Assembly (NCBI GenBank): GCA_902789555.1
Contig: CADAOF010000001.1
Coordinates: 187,851-251,850, forward strand
DNA from: an uncultured Lachnospiraceae bacterium
Lineage (GTDB): Bacteria; Bacillota; Clostridia; Lachnospirales; Lachnospiraceae
Direction of reading: 5' to 3'
Length of the DNA: 64,000 bases
A program made the translations under genes and the position numbers. Within the stretch, counting starts at the first letter, position 1; each line of letters opens with the position of its first letter. Under the pieces are notes generated by a model, which was given only the letters and a program-made list of their open reading frames with translations, searched no databases and was not told the DNA's origin. Shown here piece after piece: positions 18,045 through 26,608 of the stretch.

Positions 18045-19628
18045 ATGAATTCGATCAATCTGGAAAAACTCGGCATCATCAATACCGCGGCGTGCTGGCG
18101 CAACCTGACGCCTGCCGAACTGACCGAGATCGCCCTTGCCAACGGGGAAGGCATCCTGAGCAAGACAGGGGCTCTCGTCGTGACCACCGGCAAATACACC
18201 GGCCGCTCGCCGGACGACAAGTTCATCGTCGACGTCCCCAAGGTCCACAAGAAGATCGCCTGGGGCAAGGTCAACCGTCCGATCTCTCTGGAGAAATACA
18301 AGGCGATCCGCGCCAAGATGTGCGCCTATCTGCAGGGTCAGGAACTGTACGTCTTTGACGGCTTTGCCGGCGCCGATCCCGATCACCGGAAGAAATTCCG
18401 TATCGTGAACGAATACGCCAGCCAGAATCTGTTCATACATCAGCTGCTGATCCGTCCTACGGACAAGGAGCTGAGATATTTCGGCAAACCCGATTTCACG
18501 ATCATCGTCGCGCCCGGCTTCCACTGCGATCCCGTTGTGGACGGCGTGCACAGCGAAGCCGCCATCCTCGTGAACTACGTGGACAAGGAAGTCCTGATCG
18601 CCGGTTCCGCCTATGCCGGTGAGATCAAGAAGAGCGTCTTCTCCGTCATGAACTTCCTGATGCCGCTGGAAGACGTCCTTCCGATGCACTGCTCCGCCAA
18701 CATGGATCCCGTCACTCACGACACCGCCGTCTTCTTCGGCCTGTCCGGCACCGGCAAGACCACCCTGTCCGCCGATCCGAACCGTAAGCTGATCGGCGAC
18801 GACGAGCACGGCTGGTCCGAAAACGGCGTGTTCAACTTCGAAGGCGGCTGCTATGCAAAGTGCATCAACCTGAAAGAAGAGAACGAGCCTGAGATCTATC
18901 ACGCGATCCGGTTCGGCTCCCTTGTGGAAAACGTCATCATCGACGAAGACACGAGAGAACTTGATTTCGACGACGCCTCCCTGACCGAGAACACCCGCGT
19001 CGGCTATCCGATCGATTACATCGACAACGCGCAGATTCCCGGCATCGGCGGCATCCCGAAGGTAGTCATCTTCCTGACAGCCGATGCGTTCGGCGTTCTG
19101 CCTCCGATCTCCAGGCTGGATAAGAACGCAGCCATGTACCACTTTGTGACCGGCTTCACTTCCAAGCTTGCCGGCACCGAACGCGGCATCAAGGAACCGC
19201 AGCCGACCTTCTCCACCCTGTTCGGCGAACCCTTCATGCCGATGAATCCTCTGGTATACGCACAGATGCTGGGCGAAAAGCTCGATAAGTACGGCACCAA
19301 GGTCTACCTGGTCAATACCGGCTGGTCCGGCGGCTCCTACGGCGTCGGTTCCCGCATGAAGCTGTCCTATACCCGCGCGATGGTCACCGCCGCCCTGAAC
19401 GGCGAACTGGACAACGTCGAGTACAAGCACGACAAGATCTTCAATCTGGACGTGCCCCAGAGCTGCCCGAACGTTCCGAAGAACATCATGAACCCGCGCG
19501 AGACCTGGGCGGACAAGAAGGCCTATGATGCGACGGCCAAGAAACTTGCCGGCATGTTTGCCGAAAACTTCGCGAAGAAGTACCCCGACATGCCGAAGGA
19601 GATCGTGGAAGCCGGCCCCAAGGCCTGA
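18045..19628 (+). CDS. pckA: phosphoenolpyruvate carboxykinase (ATP)
   Basis: 527 aa, the usual length for the ATP-dependent enzyme, which interconverts oxaloacetate + ATP and PEP + CO2 + ADP. The N-terminal TGKYTGRSPDDKF carries the substrate-binding Arg. The P-loop is FGLSGTGKTTLSAD (about 231-244), followed by LIGDDEHGW with metal-binding Asp residues, and TRVGYPIDYIDN. The late motif NTGWSGGSYGVGSRMKL is also present. In fermenting Clostridia the enzyme often runs in the carboxylating, ATP-forming direction. It is monocistronic, with its own promoter. Confidence 0.98.
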   Translation: MNSINLEKLGIINTAACWRNLTPAELTEIALANGEGILSKTGALVVTTGKYTGRSPDDKFIVDVPKVHKKIAWGKVNRPISLEKYKAIRAKMCAYLQGQELYVFDGFAGADPDHRKKFRIVNEYASQNLFIHQLLIRPTDKELRYFGKPDFTIIVAPGFHCDPVVDGVHSEAAILVNYVDKEVLIAGSAYAGEIKKSVFSVMNFLMPLEDVLPMHCSANMDPVTHDTAVFFGLSGTGKTTLSADPNRKLIGDDEHGWSENGVFNFEGGCYAKCINLKEENEPEIYHAIRFGSLVENVIIDEDTRELDFDDASLTENTRVGYPIDYIDNAQIPGIGGIPKVVIFLTADAFGVLPPISRLDKNAAMYHFVTGFTSKLAGTERGIKEPQPTFSTLFGEPFMPMNPLVYAQMLGEKLDKYGTKVYLVNTGWSGGSYGVGSRMKLSYTRAMVTAALNGELDNVEYKHDKIFNLDVPQSCPNVPKNIMNPRETWADKKAYDATAKKLAGMFAENFAKKYPDMPKEIVEAGPKA

Positions 19629-19656
19629 GCCGATCCCTTACTTAATCTTTAATACA

Positions 19657-19737
19657 TTCATGCTGGGGGTGCCCTGAAGGGCTGAGATCATACCCCTGAA
19701 CTTGATCCGGACAATACCGGCGTAAGGAAGCAAGAAT
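19657..19737 (+). ncRNA. TPP riboswitch (THI element)
   Basis: The conserved core is plain: CTGGGGGTGCC, GGGCTGAGATCATACCC, CTGAACTTGATCCGG and ATACCGGCGTAAGGAA. P1 is formed by TTCATGC with GCAAGAA (one mismatch). It precedes thiT, so it should lower transporter expression when thiamine pyrophosphate is abundant. Confidence 0.97.
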
Positions 19738-19771
19738 CTTTTTCTTGCTCCCCTATATCTTTTAGGAGGAG
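19730..19771 (+). promoter_or_regulatory. riboswitch expression platform hiding the thiT ribosome site
   Basis: The 3' strand of P1 (GCAAGAA, 19730-19736) can alternatively pair with TTCTTGC (19742-19748). Directly after, CTCCCCTA (19748-19755) can pair with TAGGAGGAG (19763-19771), which contains the Shine-Dalgarno sequence. No T-run follows a hairpin, so translational control is favoured over termination. Confidence 0.55.
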
Positions 19772-19774
19772 ACC

Positions 19775-20458
19775 ATGTTTAACAAATTATTCTATGCCGC
19801 CGTCAATGACTGGGGCGAAAACGTGTTTTACCCGACCAAGCTCGGGATGGCTGTTCTTGTCGCATTTTTCGTGGTACTGATCATCCTGGCGCTTGTCCTT
19901 ACCGGCCGAAAGATGAAACTGGCTAATATGACACGCCAGCTCGTCTTTTCCGCCATGGCCATGGCGCTTGCCACCGTACTCAGCGAGCTGCGGCTCTGGC
20001 GCATGCCGCTCGGCGGTTCCGTCACCCCGTTCAGCATGCTCTGCATCTGCCTGATCGGCTACTGGTTCGGCCCGGCGGCCGGCATCCTTACCGGCATGGC
20101 CCACGGCATGCTGCAGCTGATCCTGAGCCCGATGATCTACAGCATTCCGCAGCTGCTCGTCGACTATCCGCTGGCTTTCGGCGCGCTCGGTCTGTCCGGG
20201 CTCTTCTGGAAAGCGAAGAACGGCCTGCTGAAAGGGTATCTCTGCGGCGTCGTCGGCCGTTTCTTCTTCGCCACACTCAGCGGTTTCCTGTTTTTTGCCT
20301 CCTATGCGCCGGAAGGCATGAATCCGCTTTGGTATTCCGTTACCTATAACGGCGGCTACATTTTTGCCGAAGCCGCGCTTACCGTAGTCATCATCCTTCT
20401 GCCGCCCGTGGCAAAGGCTCTGGCTGCCGTTAAGCGCCTTGCGCTCGGCAACGGCTGA
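19775..20458 (+). CDS. thiT: thiamine ECF transporter substrate-binding subunit ThiT
   Basis: 227 aa, very hydrophobic, with six or so membrane segments after an N-terminal helix at about 25-45. The core TRQLVFSAMAMALATVLSEL, then RMPLGGSVTPFSMLCICLIGYWFGPAAG matches ThiT/YuaJ, the thiamine-specific S-component of energy-coupling-factor transporters. The shared EcfA/EcfA'/EcfT module is not in this window. The TPP riboswitch just upstream supports thiamine as substrate. The N-terminus is about 50 residues longer than in many ThiT proteins. Confidence 0.92.
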   Translation: MFNKLFYAAVNDWGENVFYPTKLGMAVLVAFFVVLIILALVLTGRKMKLANMTRQLVFSAMAMALATVLSELRLWRMPLGGSVTPFSMLCICLIGYWFGPAAGILTGMAHGMLQLILSPMIYSIPQLLVDYPLAFGALGLSGLFWKAKNGLLKGYLCGVVGRFFFATLSGFLFFASYAPEGMNPLWYSVTYNGGYIFAEAALTVVIILLPPVAKALAAVKRLALGNG

Positions 20459-20505
20459 AAACGCCGAGATCTCCGGATATTTTTAACGACCAGGAGTTAC
20501 GTACC

Positions 20506-20883
20506 ATGGAAAATGAATCAGCAAAATCGATGCATAAGGTCGGGGAGACGGAAGGCAACGCTTCTATCTTTGCCACGGACAATGTCTTCAGTACCATTAT
20601 CGGACTTACCGTGAGCGAAGTGAGCGGCGTGCATTCGCTTGCTGACTGGTCGACACAGGAAGCGCTGACGAAGCAGTCTCAGCGCACCTTCAGCCGCTGC
20701 ATGAAGCTTGATTTCGCAGAGCATGAAGTGGACGTTTCCCTTTGTCTGAACATCGCATTCGGGTTTACCGTTCCCGAAGTTGCGGCCAGTGTGCAGCACA
20801 AGGTGGATGCGGTCATTTCCGATATGATCGGTTATACCGTCGGCCAGATCAACATTACGATCGCCGACGTTGTCATGGCATAA
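20506..20883 (+). CDS. Asp23/Gls24 family envelope stress protein
   Basis: 125 aa, preceded by CAGGAG. The body GNASIFATDNVFSTIIGLTVSEVSGV, read with breaks, followed by LDFAEHEVDVSLCLNIAFG and VDAVISDMIGYTVGQINI, matches the Asp23 domain (YqhY/YloU type). These are small cytoplasmic or membrane-peripheral proteins implicated in envelope and fatty-acid homeostasis. It sits upstream of nusB exactly as yqhY does in Bacillota. A terminator-like hairpin separates the two genes. Confidence 0.88.
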   Translation: MENESAKSMHKVGETEGNASIFATDNVFSTIIGLTVSEVSGVHSLADWSTQEALTKQSQRTFSRCMKLDFAEHEVDVSLCLNIAFGFTVPEVAASVQHKVDAVISDMIGYTVGQINITIADVVMA

Positions 20884-20895
20884 GAACAAATGGAG

Positions 20896-20937
20896 GACCG
20901 GGTCTGCCTTTTTGCGGCAGGCCGCGGTTCTTTTATT
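20896..20937 (+). terminator. terminator or attenuator between asp23 and nusB
   Basis: GACCG-GGTCTGCC pairs with GGCAGGCC-GCGGTTC and is followed by TTTTATT. It ends only 13 bp before the nusB start, so some read-through is expected. Confidence 0.7.
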
Positions 20938-20949
20938 ACGGAGCGAAGC

Positions 20950-21438
20950 ATGAAATACAGCAGAAGAGAACTGCAGACCCAAAAAAGAGAATGTGTCTTC
21001 CAACAGCTGTTCCTGGGCGAATTCTACGGCGCGGACGAGAAATTGCCGCATCTTGCGCTGTTTCTCGATGATTCCGACCTTCTGACGGAGCTGGAGCTGG
21101 ACCGTATCGAAGAGATGCCGGAAGAAGAACGCGCGCTGCTGAAAGCCCGCTGCGAGGCCGTTCTGGAAAAGCTTCCGGAACTGGATGCGCAGATCGGCGA
21201 AGTGTCGGAAGGCTGGAAAACCTCCCGCATGAGCCGCGTCGATCTTTCGATCCTTCGCCTTGCGCTTTACGAGATGGAATTCGACGACGAGGTTCCCCTC
21301 AAGGTCGCGATCAATGAGGCGGTCGAGCTCGCAAAGAAGTACGGAGGAGACGATTCGCCCTCCTTCGTGAACGCGATCCTCGGCAAGCTTGCCCTGCGTC
21401 TTGCACCGCAGCCGGAAGGAGAAAGCAATGCCCGCTGA
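20950..21438 (+). CDS. nusB: transcription antitermination factor NusB
   Basis: 162 aa from ATG 20950, with GGAGCGAAG upstream; in-frame codons from 20890 lie within the terminator hairpin. NusB with NusE (S10) binds boxA and promotes rRNA antitermination. The N-terminus MKYSRRELQTQKRECVFQQL and the C-terminal segments SRVDLSILRLALYEM, VPLKVAINEAVELAKKYG and SPSFVNAILGKL are diagnostic. It overlaps xseA by 11 bp, so the two are translationally coupled. Confidence 0.95.
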   Translation: MKYSRRELQTQKRECVFQQLFLGEFYGADEKLPHLALFLDDSDLLTELELDRIEEMPEEERALLKARCEAVLEKLPELDAQIGEVSEGWKTSRMSRVDLSILRLALYEMEFDDEVPLKVAINEAVELAKKYGGDDSPSFVNAILGKLALRLAPQPEGESNAR

Positions 21439-22774
21439 TCCCCCCTGTTACAGCGTAGGGCAGATCAGCAGCTACATCAAAGGCCTGTTCGAGCAGGATT
21501 TTCTCCTGAAGTCGGTGCAGGTGGAGGGTGAGATCAGCAACCTGAAATATCACAGTTCAGGTCATGTTTATTTTACTCTGAAGGATGAAAAGGCTGCGAT
21601 CAGCGGCATCATGTTCGCAAGTTATGCAAGGGGACTTAAGATCCGCCTGAAAGACGGCATGAAGGTCCGGGTCAGCGGGAGCATTTCCACGTACGAACGC
21701 GGCAGCTCTTATCAGATCTACGCGAAGAGCATCGCGGAAGCAGGCTTGGGCGTGCTGTATCAACGCTTCATGGAAACGAAACAGCGTCTGGAGGAAATGG
21801 GCCTGTTCGATCCCGCCTACCGGAAGCCCATCCCGAAGTACGCCATGCGGATCGGCGTCGTCACGGCGCCCACGGGAGCTGCCATCCAGGACATCGTCAA
21901 CATCACGCACCGGAGAAATCCGTTCGCGCAGCTGATCCTGTATCCGGCGCTCGTGCAGGGCGAATACGCGCCTGCCTCCATCATCAAAGGCATTGAAACG
22001 CTGGACAGGATGGGGCTTGACATCCTGATCGTCGGACGAGGCGGCGGCTCGCTGGAAGACCTCTGGGCCTTCAATGAAGAGGCTGTGGCACGGGCGATCT
22101 TTGACGCGGACACACCGATCATTTCCGCCGTCGGACATGAAACGGACGTGACGATCGCCGATTACGTTGCCGACCTTCGCGCACCGACGCCCTCGGCAGC
22201 TGCTGAACTTGCTGTTTTTGACGTGAGAGCCTATGCCGACGCCGTAAGGCAGAAGAAGCAGCGGCTTGCCTCAGCCGTGAATGCCCGCTTCGAGCAGAAG
22301 CGCCTCCTGCTCTCGCATGCGGAAGCGCGCCTTCGCCGTCACGATCCGCGGACGCGCATGAACGAGTACCGTCTTCGGACCGCCTATGCCCAGGATAATC
22401 TGGAAAATGCGCTGAAAAGACGCCTTGACGCTTCGATCCAGGGACTTTCCGAAAGGGAAAAAAGGCTGCAGAACGGGATGGAAGATGCTCTGTCTCTGGC
22501 GAGGGAAAAACTTGAAACGGCACTTTACGGTCTTCGGGACGGGATGGAAACCGCCCGCCTCAACGCCGTTCACCGTCTTGATCTTTCCATCACGAAGCTT
22601 GACGGCCTTTCGCCGCTCAGACGTCTCGGCAGCGGCTACGCCTTTGCCGAAGCAAAAGGAAAAGCGCTAACGGACAGCCGGCAGGTCGCAGCCGGCGACC
22701 TTGTTAAACTGTATCTGAAGCAGGGAAGCCTGCTTACCGAAGTAATCGCCCCGGAGGAAACGGATCATGGATGA
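21428..22774 (+). CDS. xseA: exodeoxyribonuclease VII large subunit
   Basis: 448 aa from ATG 21428, preceded by AGGAGAAAG; earlier in-frame codons lie within nusB. An N-terminal OB fold (about 5-105, YSVGQISSYIKGLFEQD) is followed by the catalytic domain with VVTAPTGAAIQDI, DILIVGRGGGSLEDLW, ISAVGHETDVTIADYVADLR and APTPSAAAE. A long coiled coil (about 260-400) ends in the DGLSPLRRLGSGYA motif. With XseB it degrades single-stranded DNA. It overlaps xseB by 8 bp. Confidence 0.97.
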   Translation: MPADPPCYSVGQISSYIKGLFEQDFLLKSVQVEGEISNLKYHSSGHVYFTLKDEKAAISGIMFASYARGLKIRLKDGMKVRVSGSISTYERGSSYQIYAKSIAEAGLGVLYQRFMETKQRLEEMGLFDPAYRKPIPKYAMRIGVVTAPTGAAIQDIVNITHRRNPFAQLILYPALVQGEYAPASIIKGIETLDRMGLDILIVGRGGGSLEDLWAFNEEAVARAIFDADTPIISAVGHETDVTIADYVADLRAPTPSAAAELAVFDVRAYADAVRQKKQRLASAVNARFEQKRLLLSHAEARLRRHDPRTRMNEYRLRTAYAQDNLENALKRRLDASIQGLSEREKRLQNGMEDALSLAREKLETALYGLRDGMETARLNAVHRLDLSITKLDGLSPLRRLGSGYAFAEAKGKALTDSRQVAAGDLVKLYLKQGSLLTEVIAPEETDHG

Positions 22775-22988
22775 AAAAAAAGACGATCTCCAGGAAATGA
22801 CGATCGAGGAGGCATTTCAGTCGCTCGACGCGATCCTCACGGATCTTGAGACCGATCAGAACGGTCTGGAAGAGACCTTTTCCAAATATCAGAAGGGTCT
22901 GGTATACGTCAAATTCCTGAAGGAACGCATTGACGGCATTGAAAAGAAACTCATCATTCTGGAAAACGGAGAGGAAAATGTCGGATAA
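22767..22988 (+). CDS. xseB: exodeoxyribonuclease VII small subunit
   Basis: 73 aa, the normal size. The sequence MTIEEAFQSLDAIL, then DLETDQNGLEETFSKYQKG matches the helical XseB family that packs around XseA. It overlaps xseA at its start and ispA at its end (11 bp), a tightly coupled arrangement. Confidence 0.95.
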   Translation: MDEKKDDLQEMTIEEAFQSLDAILTDLETDQNGLEETFSKYQKGLVYVKFLKERIDGIEKKLIILENGEENVG

Positions 22989-23847
22989 TGCGGCAAAACT
23001 GAGTGAACGGCTTGCCGAATGGCTGCCGCAGGAAGAAACGCAGGCTGAGCGCCTCCGCGAAGCAATGAACTACAGCTTCACGGCCGGCGGAAAAAGGCTT
23101 CGTCCCGCTCTCATGGAAATGACTTATGCGGCATTCGGCGGAGCAGGGCAGGAGATAGAGCCGTTCATGGCTGCGATCGAAATGATCCACACCTATTCGC
23201 TGGTACACGACGATCTGCCGTGCATGGACAACGATACGCTGCGGCGCGGACGGCCGACCACCTGGAGCGTCTACGGCGAAGACTTCGGCGTGCTGGCCGG
23301 AGACGCCCTCCTGACTTATGCGTTTGAAACGGCTGCGAAGGCTTTTGCCCTGACGGACGATCCTGCCCGCACAGGCAGAGCCCTGGCAGTCCTTGCCCGC
23401 AAGGCCGGGCTTTACGGCATGTGCGGCGGGCAGGCGCTCGACGTGCAGCTGACCGGATCTGCGCCTTCCGCAGATCAGCTGGATTTCATCTACCGGAATA
23501 AGACCGGCGCGCTGATTGAAGCTGCCATGCTGATCGGTGCGATCCTTGCCGGCGCGGATGATGAAGCCCTTGAGGACGTGGAAAGAGCGGCAGCTGCGAT
23601 CGGCTACGCCTTCCAGATCGAAGACGACATCCTCGATATCACGGCTGACGAAGCCGAACTCGGCAAGAATGTCGGAAGCGATGAAAAAAATGCTAAAACA
23701 ACTTATGTCACACTATACGGCATGGCAGCTGCGAAAGAAGAAGTACGGCGCCTGACCGAAGAAGCCCTGGAATGCATCGGCCGTTTTCCGGTGCCCTCGC
23801 CGGAGCTTTCAGCGCTGGTCGCCGGCCTTTGCAGCCGCCGGAAATAG
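22978..23847 (+). CDS. ispA: polyprenyl synthetase (farnesyl diphosphate synthase type)
   Basis: 289 aa from ATG 22978, preceded by AGAGGAAA inside xseB. The first Asp-rich motif is HDDLPCMDND (about 83) and the second is FQIEDDILD (about 217). AGGKRLRPAL provides the IPP-binding basic residues, and GGQALDVQL is also typical. It condenses IPP with allylic diphosphates, supplying precursors for undecaprenol and other isoprenoids. Its position directly before dxs places chain elongation beside the entry enzyme of the MEP pathway. Confidence 0.93.
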   Translation: MSDNAAKLSERLAEWLPQEETQAERLREAMNYSFTAGGKRLRPALMEMTYAAFGGAGQEIEPFMAAIEMIHTYSLVHDDLPCMDNDTLRRGRPTTWSVYGEDFGVLAGDALLTYAFETAAKAFALTDDPARTGRALAVLARKAGLYGMCGGQALDVQLTGSAPSADQLDFIYRNKTGALIEAAMLIGAILAGADDEALEDVERAAAAIGYAFQIEDDILDITADEAELGKNVGSDEKNAKTTYVTLYGMAAAKEEVRRLTEEALECIGRFPVPSPELSALVAGLCSRRK

Positions 23848-23854
23848 GCAGAAC

Positions 23855-25765
23855 ATGTTTCTTGAACAGATCAACGCAACCGGAGACATCCGGAAAATAT
23901 CCCCCCGCGATTACGCCGCCCTCGCCGATGAGATCAGGGCCTTTCTGGTCACGAAAGTCGGAGAGCACGGCGGACATCTTGCATCCAATCTCGGCACGGT
24001 CGAACTGACCATGGCGCTGCATCTGGCCTTCGATCTGCCGAAGGACAAGCTGATCTTTGACGTGGGGCATCAGTGCTATACTCATAAGATCCTTACCGGC
24101 CGCAAGGACGGTTTTGACACCCTGCGCACTCTCGGCGGCATGAGCGGCTTCCCGAAACAGGCCGAAAGCGAGACCGATCTCTTCGATACCGGGCACAGCT
24201 CGACTTCCGTTTCCATGGGCATGGGCCTTGCGAAAGCCCGCGACGCGGCAGGAGAGGACTACGCCGTTGTCTCCGTGATCGGCGACGGTTCCATGACCGG
24301 CGGCATGGCCTTTGAAGCGCTGAACAATGCTTCCCGCATGAAGAGCAATTTCATCATCGTCCTGAACGACAACGACATGTCGATCAGCCACAACATCGGC
24401 GGCATGAACCGTGCTTTCCAGAATCTTCGCACGGAACCCGGCTACACGCGCCTTAAGGAAAACGTCAAGCAGCTGCTCAACAGCATTCCGGATTTCGGTT
24501 CCCGCATGGTCAGCGGCGTAACCCGTGTGAAGAACAGCCTGAAGCAGCTGGTCGTTCCCGACATGCTCTTCGAAGACATGGATCTCACTTACCTCGGTCC
24601 GGTGGACGGCCACGACATCAGAAAAATGGTCAGCGTCTTCGAAGACGCGCGCAGGCTGAACAAGGCCGTGGTCGTGCACGTGGTCACGCAGAAGGGGAAG
24701 GGCTACAAATTCGCGGAAGAAGATCCCGAACGCTTCCACGGCGTCGGACCTTTCGATCCTTCGACCGGGAAGCTGCTGAGCGCGCCGAAAAAGACCTATA
24801 CGGACCATGTTTCGGACATGCTGCTGGAAATGGCCGCCGAAGATCGTCAGGTCGTGGCTGTGACGGCTGCAATGGCGTACGGGACCGGACTTGCGCGCTT
24901 CGAAGAACAGTATCCCTACCGTTTCTTTGACGTGGGCATTGCCGAGCAGCATGCTGTCAGCTTTGCCGCAGGGCTTGCCAAAGGAGGACTTAAGCCGTAT
25001 GTCTGCATCTATTCGACCTTCCTTCAGCGTTCCTATGACCAGATCGTACACGATGTCTGTCTGCAGGATCTGCCGGTGCGGCTTCTGATCGACAGGGCCG
25101 GGATCGTAGGTGAAGACGGCGAGACCCATCAGGGCATGCTGGACGTCGGATATCTCCGCACCTGCCCCGGCATCACGATCATGGCGCCGAAAGACGGCAG
25201 AGAGCTGAAAGCCATGCTGCGCTTTTCGCTTGATTTCGGGCATCCGCTGGCGATCCGCTATCCGCGCGGCGCCGCGCCGGAATCCGTTTCCGACAATGAC
25301 GAACCGATCATCTGCGGCAAGGCGGAGATTCTCAGGAAAGGCCGGGACGTCATCCTGTTTGCTGCGGGCAGCATGGTCCGGCCTGCGCTTGATGCCGCGG
25401 ATATTCTTGCCGGGAAGGGTTTTGCGCCGACGGTCGTAAACGCCCGTTTCCTGAAGCCTCTTGACGAGGAACTGCTGGCAGCGCTCTCGTCCGACCACCG
25501 TCTCTGTGCGGTCATCAGTGAAAACTGCCGCAGCGGCGGACTCGGCGAAGCTGTTGAGGATCTCGTTTTCCGCCGCAGACTGCCTCTCGAGGTTCTCAAC
25601 CTCGAGCCGGAAGACGCCTTCATTCCGCAGGGAAAACCGGCCGAACTAAGAAAAAAACTGAAGCTTGACGCATCTGACATTGCCGATGCCGTCATTGCCC
25701 ACGGCGCCTCCCCTGGTGCGGGAAGAATCAGAAAGTTCTGGGAAAGGCTCGGCGGAAGATCATGA
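23855..25765 (+). CDS. dxs: 1-deoxy-D-xylulose-5-phosphate synthase
   Basis: 636 aa. Dxs joins pyruvate and glyceraldehyde 3-phosphate with thiamine diphosphate, the first step of the MEP isoprenoid pathway. HLASNLGTVELTMALH carries the substrate His. The TPP motif begins VIGDGSMTGGMAFEALN and ends ND (about 143-175). The glutamate region FFDVGIAEQHAV and RLLIDRAGIVGEDGETHQG are also present. The ribosome site is weak (AGGCAG). Its TGA overlaps the tlyA start. Its need for thiamine links it loosely to thiT nearby. Confidence 0.97.
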   Translation: MFLEQINATGDIRKISPRDYAALADEIRAFLVTKVGEHGGHLASNLGTVELTMALHLAFDLPKDKLIFDVGHQCYTHKILTGRKDGFDTLRTLGGMSGFPKQAESETDLFDTGHSSTSVSMGMGLAKARDAAGEDYAVVSVIGDGSMTGGMAFEALNNASRMKSNFIIVLNDNDMSISHNIGGMNRAFQNLRTEPGYTRLKENVKQLLNSIPDFGSRMVSGVTRVKNSLKQLVVPDMLFEDMDLTYLGPVDGHDIRKMVSVFEDARRLNKAVVVHVVTQKGKGYKFAEEDPERFHGVGPFDPSTGKLLSAPKKTYTDHVSDMLLEMAAEDRQVVAVTAAMAYGTGLARFEEQYPYRFFDVGIAEQHAVSFAAGLAKGGLKPYVCIYSTFLQRSYDQIVHDVCLQDLPVRLLIDRAGIVGEDGETHQGMLDVGYLRTCPGITIMAPKDGRELKAMLRFSLDFGHPLAIRYPRGAAPESVSDNDEPIICGKAEILRKGRDVILFAAGSMVRPALDAADILAGKGFAPTVVNARFLKPLDEELLAALSSDHRLCAVISENCRSGGLGEAVEDLVFRRRLPLEVLNLEPEDAFIPQGKPAELRKKLKLDASDIADAVIAHGASPGAGRIRKFWERLGGRS

Positions 25766-26598
25766 AAAAACGTCTTGACGTCCTGGTGACCGAAGCCGGA
25801 CTTGCCTCTTCGCGCGAAAAAGCCAAGGCGCTGATCATGGCCGGCTGCATTTATGTAAACGGCCAGAAGGAAGACAAGGCCGGCGCTTCATTCGACGAAA
25901 CCTGCGCAGTTACGATGCAGGGCAGCAAGCTCCCCTACGTCAGCCGCGGCGGACTGAAGCTTGAAAAAGCGCTGCAGGTCTTTCCTATCTGCCTTGAAGG
26001 CTGCGTATCCGTCGATATCGGCGCTTCCACCGGCGGTTTTACCGACTGCATGCTGCAGAACGGCGCCGCGAAGGTCTATGCGATCGATGTCGGCTACGGG
26101 CAGCTTGCCTACTCGCTCCGGAACGACCCGCGCGTCGTCAACATGGAGCGGACCAATATTCGGAACGTCACGCCTGCGGACCTTGCTGAAAAGGCCGATT
26201 TTGCCTCCGTGGACGTATCGTTCATCTCCCTGAAGCACATCTTTCCGGTCATGAAGCAGCTGCTGAAGGAAGGCGGGCAGTCCGTCTGCCTGATCAAGCC
26301 GCAGTTCGAAGCCGGCCGTGAAAAGGTCGGCAAGAAAGGCGTCGTCCGCGAGGAATCGACGCACCGGGAAGTGATCGCAGCCGTGATCGGCATGGCACGG
26401 GAAAACGGTTTTGCCGTGCTCGGCCTTGACTGGTCGCCGGTCAAGGGACCGGAAGGCAACATTGAATACCTGCTGTATCTGCAGTCTGAAGGAACGCTTC
26501 CGGAAGGAAGAGAGCCCGAAGAGATCCGGACGGACAGCTTCATTGCGGAGCTGGTCAGCCGTTCGCACCGCGCCCTGAACGAAAAGGCGCAGGAATGA
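25762..26598 (+). CDS. tlyA: TlyA family rRNA (cytidine-2'-O)-methyltransferase
   Basis: 278 aa. An N-terminal S4 domain (KKRLDVLVTEAGLASSREKA) is followed by an FtsJ-like methyltransferase fold with the SAM motif DIGASTGGFTDCML (about 86-99), then IDVGYGQLA and ASVDVSFISLKHI. TlyA proteins were first called haemolysins but methylate 16S/23S rRNA. It starts in an ATGA overlap with dxs, and nadK follows 10 bp later. Confidence 0.95.
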   Translation: MKKRLDVLVTEAGLASSREKAKALIMAGCIYVNGQKEDKAGASFDETCAVTMQGSKLPYVSRGGLKLEKALQVFPICLEGCVSVDIGASTGGFTDCMLQNGAAKVYAIDVGYGQLAYSLRNDPRVVNMERTNIRNVTPADLAEKADFASVDVSFISLKHIFPVMKQLLKEGGQSVCLIKPQFEAGREKVGKKGVVREESTHREVIAAVIGMARENGFAVLGLDWSPVKGPEGNIEYLLYLQSEGTLPEGREPEEIRTDSFIAELVSRSHRALNEKAQE

Positions 26599-26608
26599 GG
26601 TAACAGGG

